Numbered from the stretch's first letter, positions 41,259 to 53,450 are shown. The stretch: 64,000 nt of DNA from Dama dama (GCF_033118175.1 NC_083697.1:24154001-24218000), one strand, 5' to 3'. Notes: generated by a model from the sequence alone, not told the origin. Numbers and translations: made by a program.

Positions 41259-42588
41259 AAGCCGAGTTGGATACTAGGTATATAGAGCCCTGCTAGTACT
41301 TTGGACTGCTGGGTAAAAAGTGAAAGTATTGCTATTTAGAGAAGTGGACAAGCGAGAACAGGCTACGAAGAAGACATGAATAATCTTGCACAAGGCAAAA
41401 CTGAGCCCCACAGACAGTCTCTGTGGGAAAAGGAGTGAACAGGTTCTTAACGCAGCACTCCCTCCCTCTCTGGTTTTGTTCCCAGTCCATTTCCTCCTTT
41501 ACTGGCTTCTTTAAAGCCCTTGAATGGCTTCTATTGGCCAAAGCCCATTGCTTATGTTCACTTAAAAACAAAAAAACCTTATAACAGAAATGTTTCAAAT
41601 TTTGTATTAAAAGCAGAGAGAAGAGTATAGCAAGCCTCATCAGTTACCATGATCATCATGGGAAATCTATTTCAACTATCCTCTACCCTGAGGTTTTTTT
41701 TTTTTTTTGGAAAGAATCCCAAACATCATTTCACTTGTAAATATTTCAGTATGCCTCTTTGAGGCTATCTCTAAAAAAAAAAAAAAAAAAAAGAAAGAAA
41801 GAAAAACTAATGCCATTATAGGTAAACAAAATAAATTTTATTTCCTTAATAACAAATATCTGGTCAGATCACCTTTCCCTAATTATCTTTTTTCTTTGGG
41901 CTGCTTCTTACATGCTGGTGTGTCCTTCTATCAGGTAACACTACTTAAAAGGACCTTCATAATCTGGCTTCTGCCTTCATTTTCAGACCCACTTTGAGAC
42001 TCACTTTTTTCCCTTCCCCTAAATCCTGTTTCCAGACAGAGTTGCTTAATTTCTGTTAATGTTTAATGCTTAATGTTCCCTTCCCATGCAACATCCGCTT
42101 TCCATATAATTTTTCAGCAGCCCAAATCTCCTTTTACTCCCACCTTCATGCTTACATATATGCCAAGAAATCTTTCCTGCTACAGTTCCTGGACACAGAA
42201 ATCAACAGTCAAACACTGCACTCACCATCCAGGGAGGTTACAAAACCTAGTATACCCTTTCTTCAAGTCCCCACTGAGACATCAATGCCAACTTACAACT
42301 ACAGCTTGTCAGGACAGAAACCAACCTTTACCTCTGGGGTAATTTCACCATTTTTTACTTTGCCTTTTGACTGTATATTCCTGTGCAATTACTAAACTTC
42401 TTATAAATGGTGTTCTGGAGGTCAAAGAAGACTTTAGTGCAAAGACTTCAGTAGTAAGAAAATGCACAGAGTTACTTAAACATTATATTTAATAATCATG
42501 AAGCTTTCAAATGAGAATTAGATGTTTGGCAAATATCTAGCTGTTGGAAGTGGCAGGGACAAAAGAGCTAGCGGCAAAAGAAGACCCC
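41259..42588. other. Non-coding flank with A-rich tract and possible L2 piece
   Basis: An A run followed by GAAA units is at 41773-41806. AAAAGGACCTTCATAATCTG near 41947 resembles L2 3' text, at low confidence. No coding exon is seen. Confidence 0.4.
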
Positions 42589-42762
42589 AGGGCTTCCCTG
42601 GTGGCTCAGAGGTAAAGAGCCCACCAGAGGTGGGAAGATCCCCTGGAGAAGGGAATGGCAGCCCACTCCAGTGTTCTTCCTGGGGAACCCCATGGACGGA
42701 GGAGCCTGGAGGGCTACAGTCCACGGGGTCACAGAGTCAGACTCAGCTGAACACCCATGCCG
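42589..42762 (+). mobile_element. Bov-tA SINE with shortened head
   Basis: It starts GGGCTTCCCTGGTGGCTCAG. The segment carrying the GGTTCGATCCC box is deleted (CCACCAGAGGTGGGAAGATC), so the internal pol III box B is gone. The body is normal. Confidence 0.9.
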
Positions 42763-42879
42763 TATTTTAGGGCAGCATGTTCTGACCCCCATGATATAAA
42801 CTCCTTGACACGAAAAAAAAAAAAAAAAAGAAAGCCTCTGATGCACAGCATATAGTAAGCTTTTAAGAAGCGTTTCCTT

Positions 42880-43075
42880 CATCTACAAGGAGCTATTGTA
42901 TAGCACATGGAACTCTACTCAATGTTATGAGGTTTGAGGGAGATTGGATACATGTATATATATGGCTGAGTCCCTTCCTTGTTCATCTGTAAATACCACA
43001 ACATTGCTAATCAGCTATATACCAATTCAAAATAAAAACTTTAAAGCAAAAAAAATAAAATTAAAAAAAAAAAAT
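42880..43075 (+). mobile_element. L1 3'-end fragment with A-rich tail
   Basis: CTACAAGGAGCTATTGTATAG, GGAACTCTACTCAATGTTAT, and a tail of AAAATAAAA units follow the ruminant L1 3' end. Confidence 0.75.
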
Positions 43076-43783
43076 AAAGAGGCAGAAAAAAAAAGACTTC
43101 CTTCATCTATTACACTGGAAACACCTGGTGTTGTAGGAGTACAGAGAAGCACAGAGGAAGGAATGATTAACTTTTCTACAGGTGACTTGGTGTTAAAGGG
43201 AGCTGGACCAGTATTTGAGCCGGTCCTTGAATTTACTGGGCTGGGGGAAGGACTTTTTAGGCAACAGGAATCACGTCATCAGCGGAAGGGGAGTTCCAGC
43301 ATTTCAGGTGTGACTTTACCCAAGCTGCACCAGTTGATCAGTGCATTGAAAGAATGAAAACAGACACCTCCAAAGGCTAGTGTGCTGCTTTGAAATAAAC
43401 ATGTAAACAATGTTTCCTTAACTTTTGATCAAATAAATCATTGGAACATAAGGGAAGGCAAGGAAATGTGTTGGCTAAGGTGAAAACTACTAAGCTCAAA
43501 TCTGCACCCTCAATAAAGTGAGGTAATTTATTTGGTTAGAACTTTAGTAATCAAGATAACAAATTCCTACTGCAAACATTTTTGCAACAAATAGACAAAA
43601 TAAACAAAATAAGTGAACTCCAAAATTTATTTGAATCATTTGAGACATTTATGGCTTCCTCTGTTTTTGAAAAGAAGTTATGTATGTTCAGTAACCTTTT
43701 ATGAATAATGGCTAATAAAGTTTTCCATCAAATAACATAAACATTCCTGATGAAAGACTGAGAATCTAAATTAATGGGAATTA
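43076..43783. other. Non-coding flank, nothing recognised
   Basis: A 137-codon plus-strand frame (42944-43357) begins inside the L1 fragment and shows no family resemblance. I treat it as random. Confidence 0.45.
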
Positions 43784-44080
43784 ATCCTAAAAGAAATCAA
43801 CACTGAACATTCACTGGAATGACTGTCGCTGAAGGTGATGCTCCAGTAGTTTGGCCACCTGAGCCAACTCATTGGAAAGGACCCTGATGCTGGTAAAGAC
43901 TGAAGGCAAAAGGAGAAGGGGCACCAGAGGATGAGATGGTTAGATAGGATCACCGACTCAATGGACGTGAGTTTGAGCAAACTCTGGGGGACAGTGGAGG
44001 ACAGAGGAGCCTGGTGTGCTGCAGTCCATGGGGGTGCAAATGGCTGGACACAACTTAGCAACTGAACAACAACAACAAAC
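43784..44080 (+). mobile_element. BovB 3'-end fragment
   Basis: It runs from CCTAAAAGAAATCAACACTG through TTTGGCCACCTGAGCCAAC and GGAGAAGGGGCACCAGAGG to an ACAACAACAAAC tail. A few bases are missing compared with the other copies here. Confidence 0.88.
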
Positions 44081-44094
44081 TATCAGTTATAAAA

Positions 44095-44255
44095 TAAGCT
44101 ACAAGGGTATACTGTATAACAGAGAAAATAAAGTCAATATTTTATAATAACTATAAATGGAGTGTAACCTTTAAAAATTGTGAATCACTATACTGTACAC
44201 TTGTAATTTATGTCATATTACTGTATATCAACTATCCTTCAGTAATTAATTACTT
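44095..44255 (+). mobile_element. L1 3'-end fragment
   Basis: AGCTACAAGGGTATACTGTAT, ATAAATGGAGTGTAACC and TATACTGTACACTTGTAATT follow the L1 end. It shares wording with 11585-11690. Confidence 0.7.
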
Positions 44256-44479
44256 CGGTTCTCTTTAAAACAAGTCAAACTTAAAAGCATTTGACCCAAG
44301 TCAACATTCTACACTCAGAAAATTATTCAAAGTATAAGACTGCATGTAAAATAAAGCTACCTTCAATAAAAATTCAGTGAATGAAGCACTGTATAGTGTG
44401 GCTTTAGGGAAAGTGAGAAACTTTATAGAGTTAAATGGGTTTTTCTCTTACTTTTTACAGAGATCCCAAAGCTAACCTT

Positions 44480-44696
44480 GGTTGCTTCCCTGATGGCTCA
44501 GATGGTAAAGAATCTGTTTGCAATGCAGGAGACAAGGATTCTATCCCTGGGTCAGGAAGATCCCCTGGAGAAGGGAATGGCAGCCCACTCCAGTGTTCTT
44601 CCTGGGGACTCCCATGGACGGAGGAGCCTGGAGGGCTACAGTCCACGGGGTCACATGGAGTCAGACATGACTGAGTGACTAACACTTTCACTTTAC
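44480..44696 (+). mobile_element. Bov-tA SINE
   Basis: It starts TTGCTTCCCTGATGGCTCAG and ends ACTAACACTTTCACTTTAC. It shares the GTGTTCTTCCTGGGGA variant with the copy at 42589, suggesting the same subfamily. Confidence 0.9.
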
Positions 44697-45383
44697 ACAC
44701 ACTAATGTCCTACCATGGACTATGAGGATGAGCTCTTGAGCCAGCCCCGAGAGACACTCTAATCTCGTTCCTCCTCTTGACTTCACAGCGGATCCTTCCC
44801 TGGGAAACTCCTCCACCTGACAGAACCAGACTGCAAACTCAGGAAGAAGAATGACTCCTAATTTCACAACTCTCTCCCATCACCCAACCACTGCTGGGCC
44901 AGCAGGCCACTGTACAGCAACACAATCCAATCTGCTAACATTCTGCTTTCCTCTCAAAAAATAAATTCAAGAACGCTTAAAAGATCAGACTGGGATTTGA
45001 TGTCAGGACTTACTCACTTTACCAATGCTCCTCCCATTTCTTTCGTCCAGCCTATGGGTTTGTAGTTTGCAGCCTACACAGGGCATCCCCTCTGCTGGCT
45101 TAGAAGGTGCAAGCACAGTTCACGTCTGAGGTGCGTCAACGTCACCAGCCACCGGCCAGGTGCCTGGTGTTCAGAGGCACTAGAATGGCTGTGAATGAAC
45201 GTGTCATCTCACACACTGAGAGACTCCAGCCCTGTTGCAGCCTTCTCCACAGTACCATAGGCACCTTTCTTTTTCTAATGGACTCAACAACATGTCTGCA
45301 TAATTATAATTTCCATAGAGGATACAAGACCCCAAAATTTCACCCAACTTAGAATGCTTTACTTTGTATGACTGCATCTTTAC
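44697..45383. other. Non-coding flank, nothing recognised
   Basis: Unique-looking sequence without supported coding potential. Confidence 0.45.
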
Positions 45384-45616
45384 AAAAACATTTGTTTATT
45401 TATTTGGCTGCTCCTGGTCTTAGTTGCGGCATGCAGGATCTTGAATTTTCACTGCAGCATGTCAGGTAGTTTAGCTATGGCTTGCGGGATCTTTAGTTGT
45501 TGCATGCAAAATCTTAGCTGTGGCATGTGGGCTCTAATTCTTTGAACAGAGATTGAACCTGGGTCCCTGCATTGGGAGCGTGGAGTCTTAGCCACCGAAC
45601 CACAAGGGAAATCCCT
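45384..45616 (-). mobile_element. CHR-type SINE, reverse orientation
   Basis: Reversed: TTTATTTATTTGGCTGC, repeated GCATGC...GGATCTT phrases, TTGAACCTGGGTCCCTGC, ending CACAAGGGAAATCCC. The flanks GTATGACTGCATCTTTA and GTGTGACTACATTTTTA are a decayed target-site duplication. Confidence 0.87.
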
Positions 45617-45627
45617 GTGTGACTACA

Positions 45628-45762
45628 TTTTTATTTTTATTTAATTTTTTGGCTGGGCTACAAGGCCATGGGAGATCTTAGCTTCCTGACCAGGAATCGA
45701 ACTCATGCCCTCTGCATTGGAAGGGCAGAGTCTTAACCACTGGAATGTCAGGGAAGTTCCCT
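45628..45762 (-). mobile_element. Second CHR-type SINE, reverse orientation
   Basis: A shorter reversed copy, TTTTTTGGCTGGGCTAC ... ATCGAACTCATGCCCTCTGC ... GTCAGGGAAGTTCCC. It lies immediately next to the first, at its T-rich flank. Confidence 0.85.
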
Positions 45763-46194
45763 GGATTTTTAATTATAGTGTATCTTACATAAAGAGGAGG
45801 ATAAAATATAAGGTATAAAAAAATAGTAAAGCAAAATCACACATAGGTTCAGATACCCTGGAAACTCCCAACCAATCTCCATGATTATATCCCCCTGCAC
45901 CCGCCTAATCCTGCAGTAGTTTTTTGATATATAAATAATTTCCTAAGTAAGAAATGCTGAAAACCCTTGGAGAGGTTTCTTAAATGGGGCTACAGTGTCT
46001 ATAATTGCAGTTCTCAACATGATAAAAGAATAGATAAATCCCTAAAAAGTTCTCACCTATCGTTGGGTGTTCCTTCATTCCTACACAGTTCTACCTTTCC
46101 CCACTCTCACCCCACCATGCCCCACCACTTACTTAGGGAGTTGCCTGGAGGGTGGAGGATGTGATTGGAGCTTCCCCAATATTAGCTTGTTAAT
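45763..46194. other. Non-coding flank, nothing recognised
   Basis: No repeat or gene seen. Confidence 0.4.
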
Positions 46195-46325
46195 ATGCAC
46201 AACCACTTATGGAGTAGGTATCATTATCACCTCCATGTGAGGCATGAGGAAGTGAAACCCAGAAATCAAGCAAGTGGTGAGAGGTGGGATTTTATTCCAG
46301 GCAATTTTAGCCACGCTGCTAGATT
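46195..46325 (-). mobile_element. MIR SINE
   Basis: GGAGTAGGTATCATTATCACC, GAGGCATGAGGAAGTGAAACC, AAGCAAGTGGTGAGAGG and GGGATTTTATTCCAGGC are consecutive parts of reversed MIR. Confidence 0.75.
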
Positions 46326-48254
46326 TTCTGAGATCTTGATCTGTTTTTACAATTTATAATGTGCTGGCTTTTTTTTCCCCTAAGAGCAGTGGATATGCTT
46401 CCACATGAGTCCTTCTGGGGAGATTTCACCTTTTCTTCCTCCATGTTTTCTTCCCACAGTTACCAGTATTAACAGATAACAGTGTGTTTGCCCTAGGAGG
46501 TGCGTCCTCCCAGATGTTAGCCAGCCCCACTGTCTAACACAGCTCCCAGCTCCAGGTCATCTGGTACCTTCAGTGCCTGTGTGAATGTCTGTCGAGCTCC
46601 CCAGTGACCTACAAGAGGGACACTTCCTGGAAATCTGGCCGATGGACATTTCACTGGGGTGAAGTATTTAGAGGGTCTGACTCACTCCTATTGCCTGGTA
46701 ACCTGTTTGCATTTGGCAGGAGGAAGGTGACTCAGGCACAGGTACAGTCAGACGCAGGACAGATATTTATTCAGTGCAAACTCCTCCCAGCACTAGACTG
46801 TTGATTTCATGTTTAACCTTGACACTGCTCTTTCTCATGTCATGGGGAAGGGGGAGAGGCACTTTCAATCCTTTTTAAGTCTGTGCACAGATTCAACAGA
46901 TTCCTCGCAGCTGAAATACAGTCTGCTTTATTTCTTCTACTGAGTTCTGAAGAAAAGCTTTAACAGAGAAAGCAATTACAGGATTCTAACACATACAAGT
47001 GAACTGGAATTATAGGCTGTCATGGAACTTACCTGCCATCCCCATAAAAATTCTCTCATGAATTCATAGTTGATATAACACATTCCTAAACAGCCCTGAG
47101 TCACTAATTCTGACCTCAGAGTCAAGAAGGAATTTGTTTCAGGCAACCAGAGGGTTGACTCATTTGGTGGGCCACATTCCAGGTCAGAAACACTATTACA
47201 CCTTTACACATATCTGTCTTTTTAACCTGAAAGAAGTGGTACCACAACACAAGTAGCTTTAGAACTGAAGAGGTTCACCCTCAAACACCACCACGAATAT
47301 AAATCAATGTCACTGGCAGCCTAAGGTCACCTCTCTGAACTTTGTCTTTAAGCATAAATTAGCACCCATGTCTAGGTCACTGTAGGAGCCTAAACTCTAG
47401 AATAAAACACCCTGGGTTTGCATTTCATGACATTTCTCCACTGGTTATTACTAGTTCCCTAATACTTTATGGAACCACCTTTCTTCCTAGTCATTGTTAT
47501 GCATGAAATATTCAAAGGGGGAAAGTGGTTTTGAAAAAAGCCACACACATGCACACATATCAGATACTGTATGGCCTTTTGTTTTGTCCTTTTCATCCTT
47601 CAGAAGCCATCTAATTTCTTTTTTAAAGTAGTTTAAAGACATAAATCTTATGTTTAACACTTTTTATCAGTTTTCCATTTGAAAAATTTTAAACAGGATG
47701 TTAATATAATACAAAAACAGCATGCTAATATAATACAATGCTAATATAATAGAATAAAGCAAATATAAGTTTTATTTCCATCTTTAGGCCTTATGTCCTA
47801 TTTGGGCAAAGATCTGCTGTCCTAAGTGATGCTTCCAGGACTACTGATTTGCAATTAAGCTTCAGAATCAGAGTATATTTAGGGATGACACTGTCTGGCT
47901 AAAATTCTGTGGCTATGAAGCCAAAGGAATTTGAGTAAGTCCATTTACCTAATAACCAAAGTACAGAAAGTTAAAGCAGTAAGTTTTTAAGCCTAAGTAT
48001 AGGCACTGGGAAGAGCAAATAACCAGCTGTGGACTCATCCATTAAACATAAAACTCTCCATTCCCAGCACCCATCTTGTTGCCTCCATTTGTTAGATATA
48101 AATGCTAAATCACAGAAATCTAAAGCATTACACACTTTACAATAGAACACAGACTATATGTTAAGACACAATATCAAAGTCAATTCACTGCATGCTAAAA
48201 ATATCTGTGTCACTCACCACTAATACCAATACAGACAGAGAATGTTAGTCTTTC
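46326..48254. other. Non-coding flank; one consensus splice donor in the SGMS2 direction
   Basis: No repeat family is recognised in this stretch of almost 2 kb. On the minus strand a CAG|GTAAGTT donor lies at 47033/47032. A word repeated three times (GCTAATATAATA) lies near 47698-47755. Confidence 0.45.
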
Positions 48255-48895
48255 CAAGCTGTTTGGGGCAGGGTCCCCAAGACTCCCAGTTTGATGATTC
48301 ACTAGGAGGACTCACAGGACCCAGTATACAGTCGTACTCATGGCTGTTTGTTACAGCAAAGGGATACAAAGCAAAATCAGCTAAGGATAAAGGTATGTGG
48401 GGTAAAGTCTAGAGACGACCAGGAGCAAGCTTCCAAGGGCCTTTTCCCAGTAGGATCACACAGGTGGTGTTTAATTTCCCGCAAGGAGTTGTGACAACAC
48501 CTGTGAAATACCGTCTACCAGAGAAGCTCATTAGTGACTCAGTGTCTGGGGTTTTTATCCGGACTGGCCACGTAGGAAACTTCTGCGAGGCACATACCTA
48601 AATTCTATACTCCCGGAATGCAAGCAGGTATTCAACAGAAACCAATACTGTTTGCACAAACAGTTCAGGCACGGTGAGCCATTCTCACCAGGAAGTGGTG
48701 GGAACCCCCTCCAATCTACGTTACCATGTGCCACCCGTCAAGGGCTAACCTTGCAAGCACTGATTCTAAGAAGGGCAGTCTCAGGCCTGCTGTGTCAGCT
48801 CATCTTTGTACACTGTCCTAGTTCAATCAACTATCATACAAGACCAAACTATGTAAGAAAGGTCTTACTCATGGCAGGTCACCTAGGTGTATCAG
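48255..48895 (-). mobile_element. Probable solitary LTR of an old endogenous retrovirus-like element
   Basis: A run of about 640 bp has the wording of a common mammalian solitary LTR that I recall: GATGATTCACTAGGAGGAC, ACAGCAAAGGGATACAAAGC, GAGAAGCTCATTAGTGACTC and GGGCAGTCTCAGGCCTGC. The orientation is inferred from that memory. No internal genes are present, so it has no coding capacity. The family name is uncertain (ERVL-like). Confidence 0.45.
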
Positions 48896-49184
48896 GAGCC
48901 TAGAAGCACTTTTACCTTGTATGAATTTCAGTATTTAAAACGTAGCATTTTCAACAAGGACAAACTTACCTTACATAATAGAAGATCTAAGATGGCCTTT
49001 AGTGTCTTTTTTTTGTACAATAAAAAGAGCTGAATTCTAGCCTTGTTTACATTTCTGAGCACTTTCTTTTTTAAAAATATACCACTGAAATTTCTGAATG
49101 AATAGTATTCCTAAACTGAAACTCTGAGAAACCATTTAACTCATCGGACTGACAATCCAGACCTAAATAACAGCTAGCCTCACA
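48896..49184. other. Non-coding flank, nothing recognised
   Basis: AT-rich, with no supported feature. Confidence 0.4.
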
Positions 49185-49450
49185 AATTTCTAGCAGGGGT
49201 TGAGAATAAGATAAACCTTCTCTGGGAGGCAATTTGACAAGACAGCTATCAAAATTACACACATCCTTTATGACCTGCAATTCTACTTTGCAAATTTATA
49301 CACGTATAATTGTGTACATGTAGAATAACCTACACACAAAGTTATTTGTTGTGGCATTGTTTAAGAGCAAGGACTGGCTACAACCCAAATCTCCATCAAT
49401 AGGTCACTATTTAAATTGCGGTACATCCATACAATGGACTACTCTGTGAT
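49185..49450 (+). mobile_element. L1 3'-region fragment
   Basis: TCTGGGAGGCAATTTGACAA, TTGTTGTGGCATTGTTTAAG, CAAATCTCCATCAATAGGTC and TACATCCATACAATGGACTA follow the L1 3' region in order. Confidence 0.75.
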
Positions 49451-49969
49451 GAGGGGGAAAAAAAAAAAAGTAGGAGGATGCTCTCTTTGTACTGATTTGC
49501 TAAACCCTCCTACATATATAAGGAGAAAAAAAAATACATTGCTCAGAAGTGTAGTTTGCTATCTTCTATTTTACGAATGGGGCAAATATGAATTCATACT
49601 GTGCATAGAGATAATCTGGAAAGCTGCGTTAGACCGAGGCTGGGAGGGGACCGTGAAGGCAGAACTGGGGCAGAATTTGTAAACCTGAAAAAAAATGACT
49701 TAAAATAGTATATTTGAAAAGTAATCCTTCTTTCCTAAGCCTAGGTCAAATCACCCTGGCACATCGTTTTGGGGTTTATTATTTTAATAAGCTTCTCTAT
49801 TTTGCAGTAGTTAAAACTAAAGCATTATATGATGGCTTTCTCCTATTTTCCAAATCAGGTTCCATCTCTATCCTTTGCATCTTGTGTCTGTCTGCCATTT
49901 TGAAGGAGCTTTCCCCAGAGACATCTGAGAGCAAGTCAGTTCTCTACGCCTCCTTTCTCCCCCTTGTTT

Positions 49970-50100
49970 GCTGAGGATGTTTGGGGCTTTTAAAAGAAAT
50001 CTCCATGAAAACAGAGGTTTTACTTTGTTCACTGCATTCACGACACTGAAATGAGCGCCTGGCACACAGAAATCATTCAGTAAGTATTTATTGAACAAAT
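49970..50100 (+). mobile_element. L2 3'-end fragment
   Basis: CCATGAAAACAGAGGTTTTAC, TTGTTCACTGCATTCACGAC and GCCTGGCACACAGAAATCATTC, then AGTATTTATTGAACAAATGAA, match the L2 3' end. Confidence 0.7.
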
Positions 50101-51349
50101 GAATTCTTTTCTTTACCCAGCTTCAACGGGACAGACACTGTCAGACAAAGGGAGAGATATTACTGTGGTCAAATATTCAGAAATAGCTGTCATTCCTAGC
50201 ATTGGCCCATTATAGGCATTCTAATCCTAGCAACATTCTTAGAACTATTTTGAATTTTACAGAAGACAAACAAGTAAGCCTATAGAGTGCTGTGCTGAAC
50301 AACTTAAATGCTCATAAAAATGTATTTTTAATTAACTTGGGATTATATGGCCCTGGGGTCCATCTTTGGCTGAAGACTTTTTAGGCAAACGTGACGCTAA
50401 TGAGTAATGATGATAAAGAATGGCTATCGTCAGAAAAAACAGCCCCAGTCGTAAGGTGCCCATTGCTGTAGAGAAGAAAGAGAAACCCTTCTGTATTAAA
50501 GATGCAACTGCTATTTTTATTTTCAAGAATAAAACTATCCTAGGAATTCAATTCAAATCACCAATATTCCGGACAGTGGACTGAGTTGCACAGTGTCAAC
50601 CAAGGGCGTGAAAACTTCCTTCCTTCTCAGTGGGCAAAGAATGTGGATAATTACCACATCTCTCTCTTTTTTTAAAAAAAGATAACGGTTTTAATTGAGT
50701 TAATGAGATGAAAAAATCGTGAAGCCTTATGTGCTACTTACAGGAAAGAAGATTTTTTAAAAAATAATCACTGCACCAAAATACAAAGGGTGGGGTTATG
50801 CTGTGGTATTAAATTTCTCTCCATTATGTTTTTCTTGACTGTTCAAGAGCAAACTAAAGTTTCCACATCTCTTCGACCTTAGTTTAAACACTACAGAAAC
50901 AGAGTAACTTTGCTAGTAATCATTTCAGTAATGCTGTTAAACAGTTGCACAGCTGACTGATGATTCTCTGAAGACTTTTAGTACCACTCATTTTTCTCAA
51001 AGCACACTTGAGGCAGTGACTGAGTGCCCTGTCTGTGGGCATTCATGCAAAGAGGTTAGGAAGTTTTGGTATCACCTCTATTTCTCTTGCTGTCATTTAA
51101 GACAACAATCCAACACATGAGGAAACATCCACACACCTGAAACAGCTTGAAATCTAAGACTCTCCTGAAGATAAAACAGAAATTCTCAAAGTGAAGGCAT
51201 TTTTTTTCTTAAGGCATTTTTGAAATGTCTTAACTAGGAAAGCGAAGATAGCAGAGAAGCTGCAGGACAACCGGTAGGCATCCAAGATTCAGCAGATGCA
51301 AGTCATACTTGTGATCTAGCACCAGGAAGCACCCAACCTACTGTTTGCA
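50101..51349. other. Non-coding flank, nothing recognised
   Basis: Unique-looking, without SINE or exon signals. Confidence 0.45.
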
Positions 51350-51575
51350 GGCTTCCCTGGTAGCTCAGTGGTAAACAATCTGCCTGCCAATGAAGGAGAC
51401 GTGGGTTTGAACCCTAGGTCATGAGGATACCCTGGAATAGGAAATGGCAATCCACTCCAGTATTTTTGCCTGGAGAGCCCCATGGACAGAGGAGCCTAGT
51501 GGGCTACAGTCCGTGGGGTTGCAAAAGAGTCAGACACAACTTAGCGGCTAAACAACAACAAAAACAACAACAATA
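51350..51575 (+). mobile_element. Bov-tA SINE with AAC-rich tail
   Basis: It starts GGCTTCCCTGGTAGCTCAG and ends GACACAACTTAGCGGC, followed by an AACAACAACAAAAACAACAA tail like that of BovB. Confidence 0.92.
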
Positions 51576-52052
51576 AATCCCACCATGGTCCGTGATCCTC
51601 GCAGCAGTCAACACTGTTCAGTCTTGTCAGAGATCCTTTCCGTGAAGAGTGGGAAGGGCAGAGGATGGTAGCTCTAAAAGAGAAAGTGAGAGCGTAAGTC
51701 AGAATCATGCTTTGTTATGTTTTGCTGGTTTTCTTGGAGTGAGAGTGAAATGATGAGTTCTAGGATACTGCCCTCCCACCCCCTGGAAGAGTCCCTGGGA
51801 GGACACTGGGTACCAGGACTTCAGGAGGAGAAAGGCAGCTTGTGTTTCCCACCAGCATTAACAATACTGGACGGAACTGTTCAGAGGTGGAGCAAGGGAG
51901 GTAGGCAGAGTCCCACCCCCATGATGCTCAACGGCAGATAAACAAGAAGACTGCGAGAAACGCCATGAGAGAAGTTAGAATCAGTGAGGCTGGCATGGCT
52001 GACTTAGGGATTAGTGGTTAGGAAATGAGCAGACAGTACTGGGCTGGCGATG
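51576..52052. other. Non-coding flank, nothing recognised
   Basis: Slightly GC-richer sequence, no supported feature. Confidence 0.4.
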
Positions 52053-52090
52053 TAATGGGAAAACCCGAATGAACTTTTTGGCCAACTCAA
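52053..52090. mobile_element. Mariner-type terminal fragment
   Basis: GGGAAAACCCGAATGAAC, then TTTTTGGCCAACTCAATA, matches the terminal inverted repeat wording of cattle-type mariner elements, ending at a TA. No partner end was found nearby, so it is a remnant. Confidence 0.55.
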
Positions 52091-52429
52091 TATTTGCATT
52101 GACTTAATAATACGGGAAGGGGGTGGGGCATGGAAGTCAAGTATTTCAGGTCACAGAAGCCACTGGTTCAAACCCTGAGGCAGGAATCAGCCAGGCAGAT
52201 GCAGGGAATGGAAAGGCAATGGGGCACTGACACCCGGGAGCAGAGAGGTGCGGAGGCCAGAGGCCAGGCCCTGAGGGCTTTCCAGAGCAGACGAGGAGCC
52301 GCCAGTACTCAGGACGCTCAGTATCACTGAAACCCAGGCTGCTGTGGAGTGCAAAATGCATCACATTCCAACAAAACGGTGAACGATTCCCTTGCAATAC
52401 GTACAACTGCTATGACATTTTAATGGATT

Positions 52430-52620
52430 TTTTTTTTTTACAGACTTTATTTTTTAGAGCAGTTTTAGATTCACCCAGAGTCCACAGTTCACAGTTAAGG
52501 TTCACTCTTGCTAGTGTACGGTCTGCGTGCTTGGACACGTGTATAATGACATGTGTCTACCATTAAACTATCAGAGTAGTTTGGCTGCCCTAAAACTCCT
52601 CTGTGCTCTAACTACTTACT
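52430..52620. mobile_element. Old L1-related fragment
   Basis: ACAGACTTTATTTTTTAGAGC, GGTTCACTCTTGCTAGTGTAC and GACATGTGTCTACCATTAAAC match a well-known ancient L1 3'-end segment. Orientation is not assigned. Confidence 0.6.
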
Positions 52621-52719
52621 TTAACTAAAATTTGACTTGTAGATAGAAGTAAAATGTACACCATTTTTCAGAGGTTTACAATTCATAGAACCACCTTATA
52701 TCCTAAGAGTATAGCCCAA

Positions 52720-52760
52720 TACACACACACATACACACACACACAGACACACACACACAC
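52720..52760. repeat. Imperfect (AC)n microsatellite
   Basis: AC units interrupted by one AT and one AG. It is long enough to be length-variable between individuals. Confidence 0.85.
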
Positions 52761-52779
52761 GAGATTTAGTATTTGACGT

Positions 52780-53450
52780 ATATATATCCTTTAAATGCCC
52801 AACCAAAATCATTAAAATCTATGTTTAACAATTACAGGACATATATGCATCCACAACCAGAAACTGATTTTCAACTGAGATCCCACTTTCACCCAAAATC
52901 CTCAACTGTTGGAAAAGACTCAAGAATGAATGTGTCACTCCTAGTTATATATCCAAGAAAAATGAAAACGCTAGTTCACACAAGACCTTGTATACAAATG
53001 TTCATTCTGCATTATTCATAACATCCGAAAAGCAGAAACAATCCAAACGTCCAGCTGATGAATGGATGAACACAATGCTCTACACCCATATAATAAAATA
53101 TTATTTAGCAATAAAAAAATAATGAAGTGGTGATACATGCTAAAACACAGATGAACCTTAACAACACACACATACTTCAGGATTCCATTTCTATGAAATG
53201 TGCAGAAGAGGAAAATCCACAGAGACAGGACATAGACGAGTGCTGCCAGCGGCTGGAGGCAGAGGAGAGTGGGTAGTGAATATCAGTGGGTAGGGGCTTT
53301 CTTTGGGGGATGATGTAAATGTTCCAAAATTAGGTAGAGGTGGTGGCTGCAGACCTATGTGAATACACTAAAAGAAGCGTACTCTTTAAAAGGGTGAATT
53401 TCACGGTTATGAATTGCATCCCAATAAAGTTGTTATAAAAATTAAAGAAC
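52780..53450 (+). mobile_element. L1 3'-UTR fragment, long
   Basis: ACAATCCAAACGTCCAGCTG, CAATGCTCTACACCCATATA, GTGGTGATACATGCTAAAAC, GCCAGCGGCTGGAGGCAG and GGGGGATGATGTAAATGTTC, ending CCCAATAAAGTTGTTATAAA, follow the L1 3' end over about 650 bp. Confidence 0.85.

Noticed and set aside
42944..43357. 137-codon plus-strand frame
   Set aside because: It begins in an L1 3' end and passes through its A-rich tail (poly-Lys); no domain can be seen.
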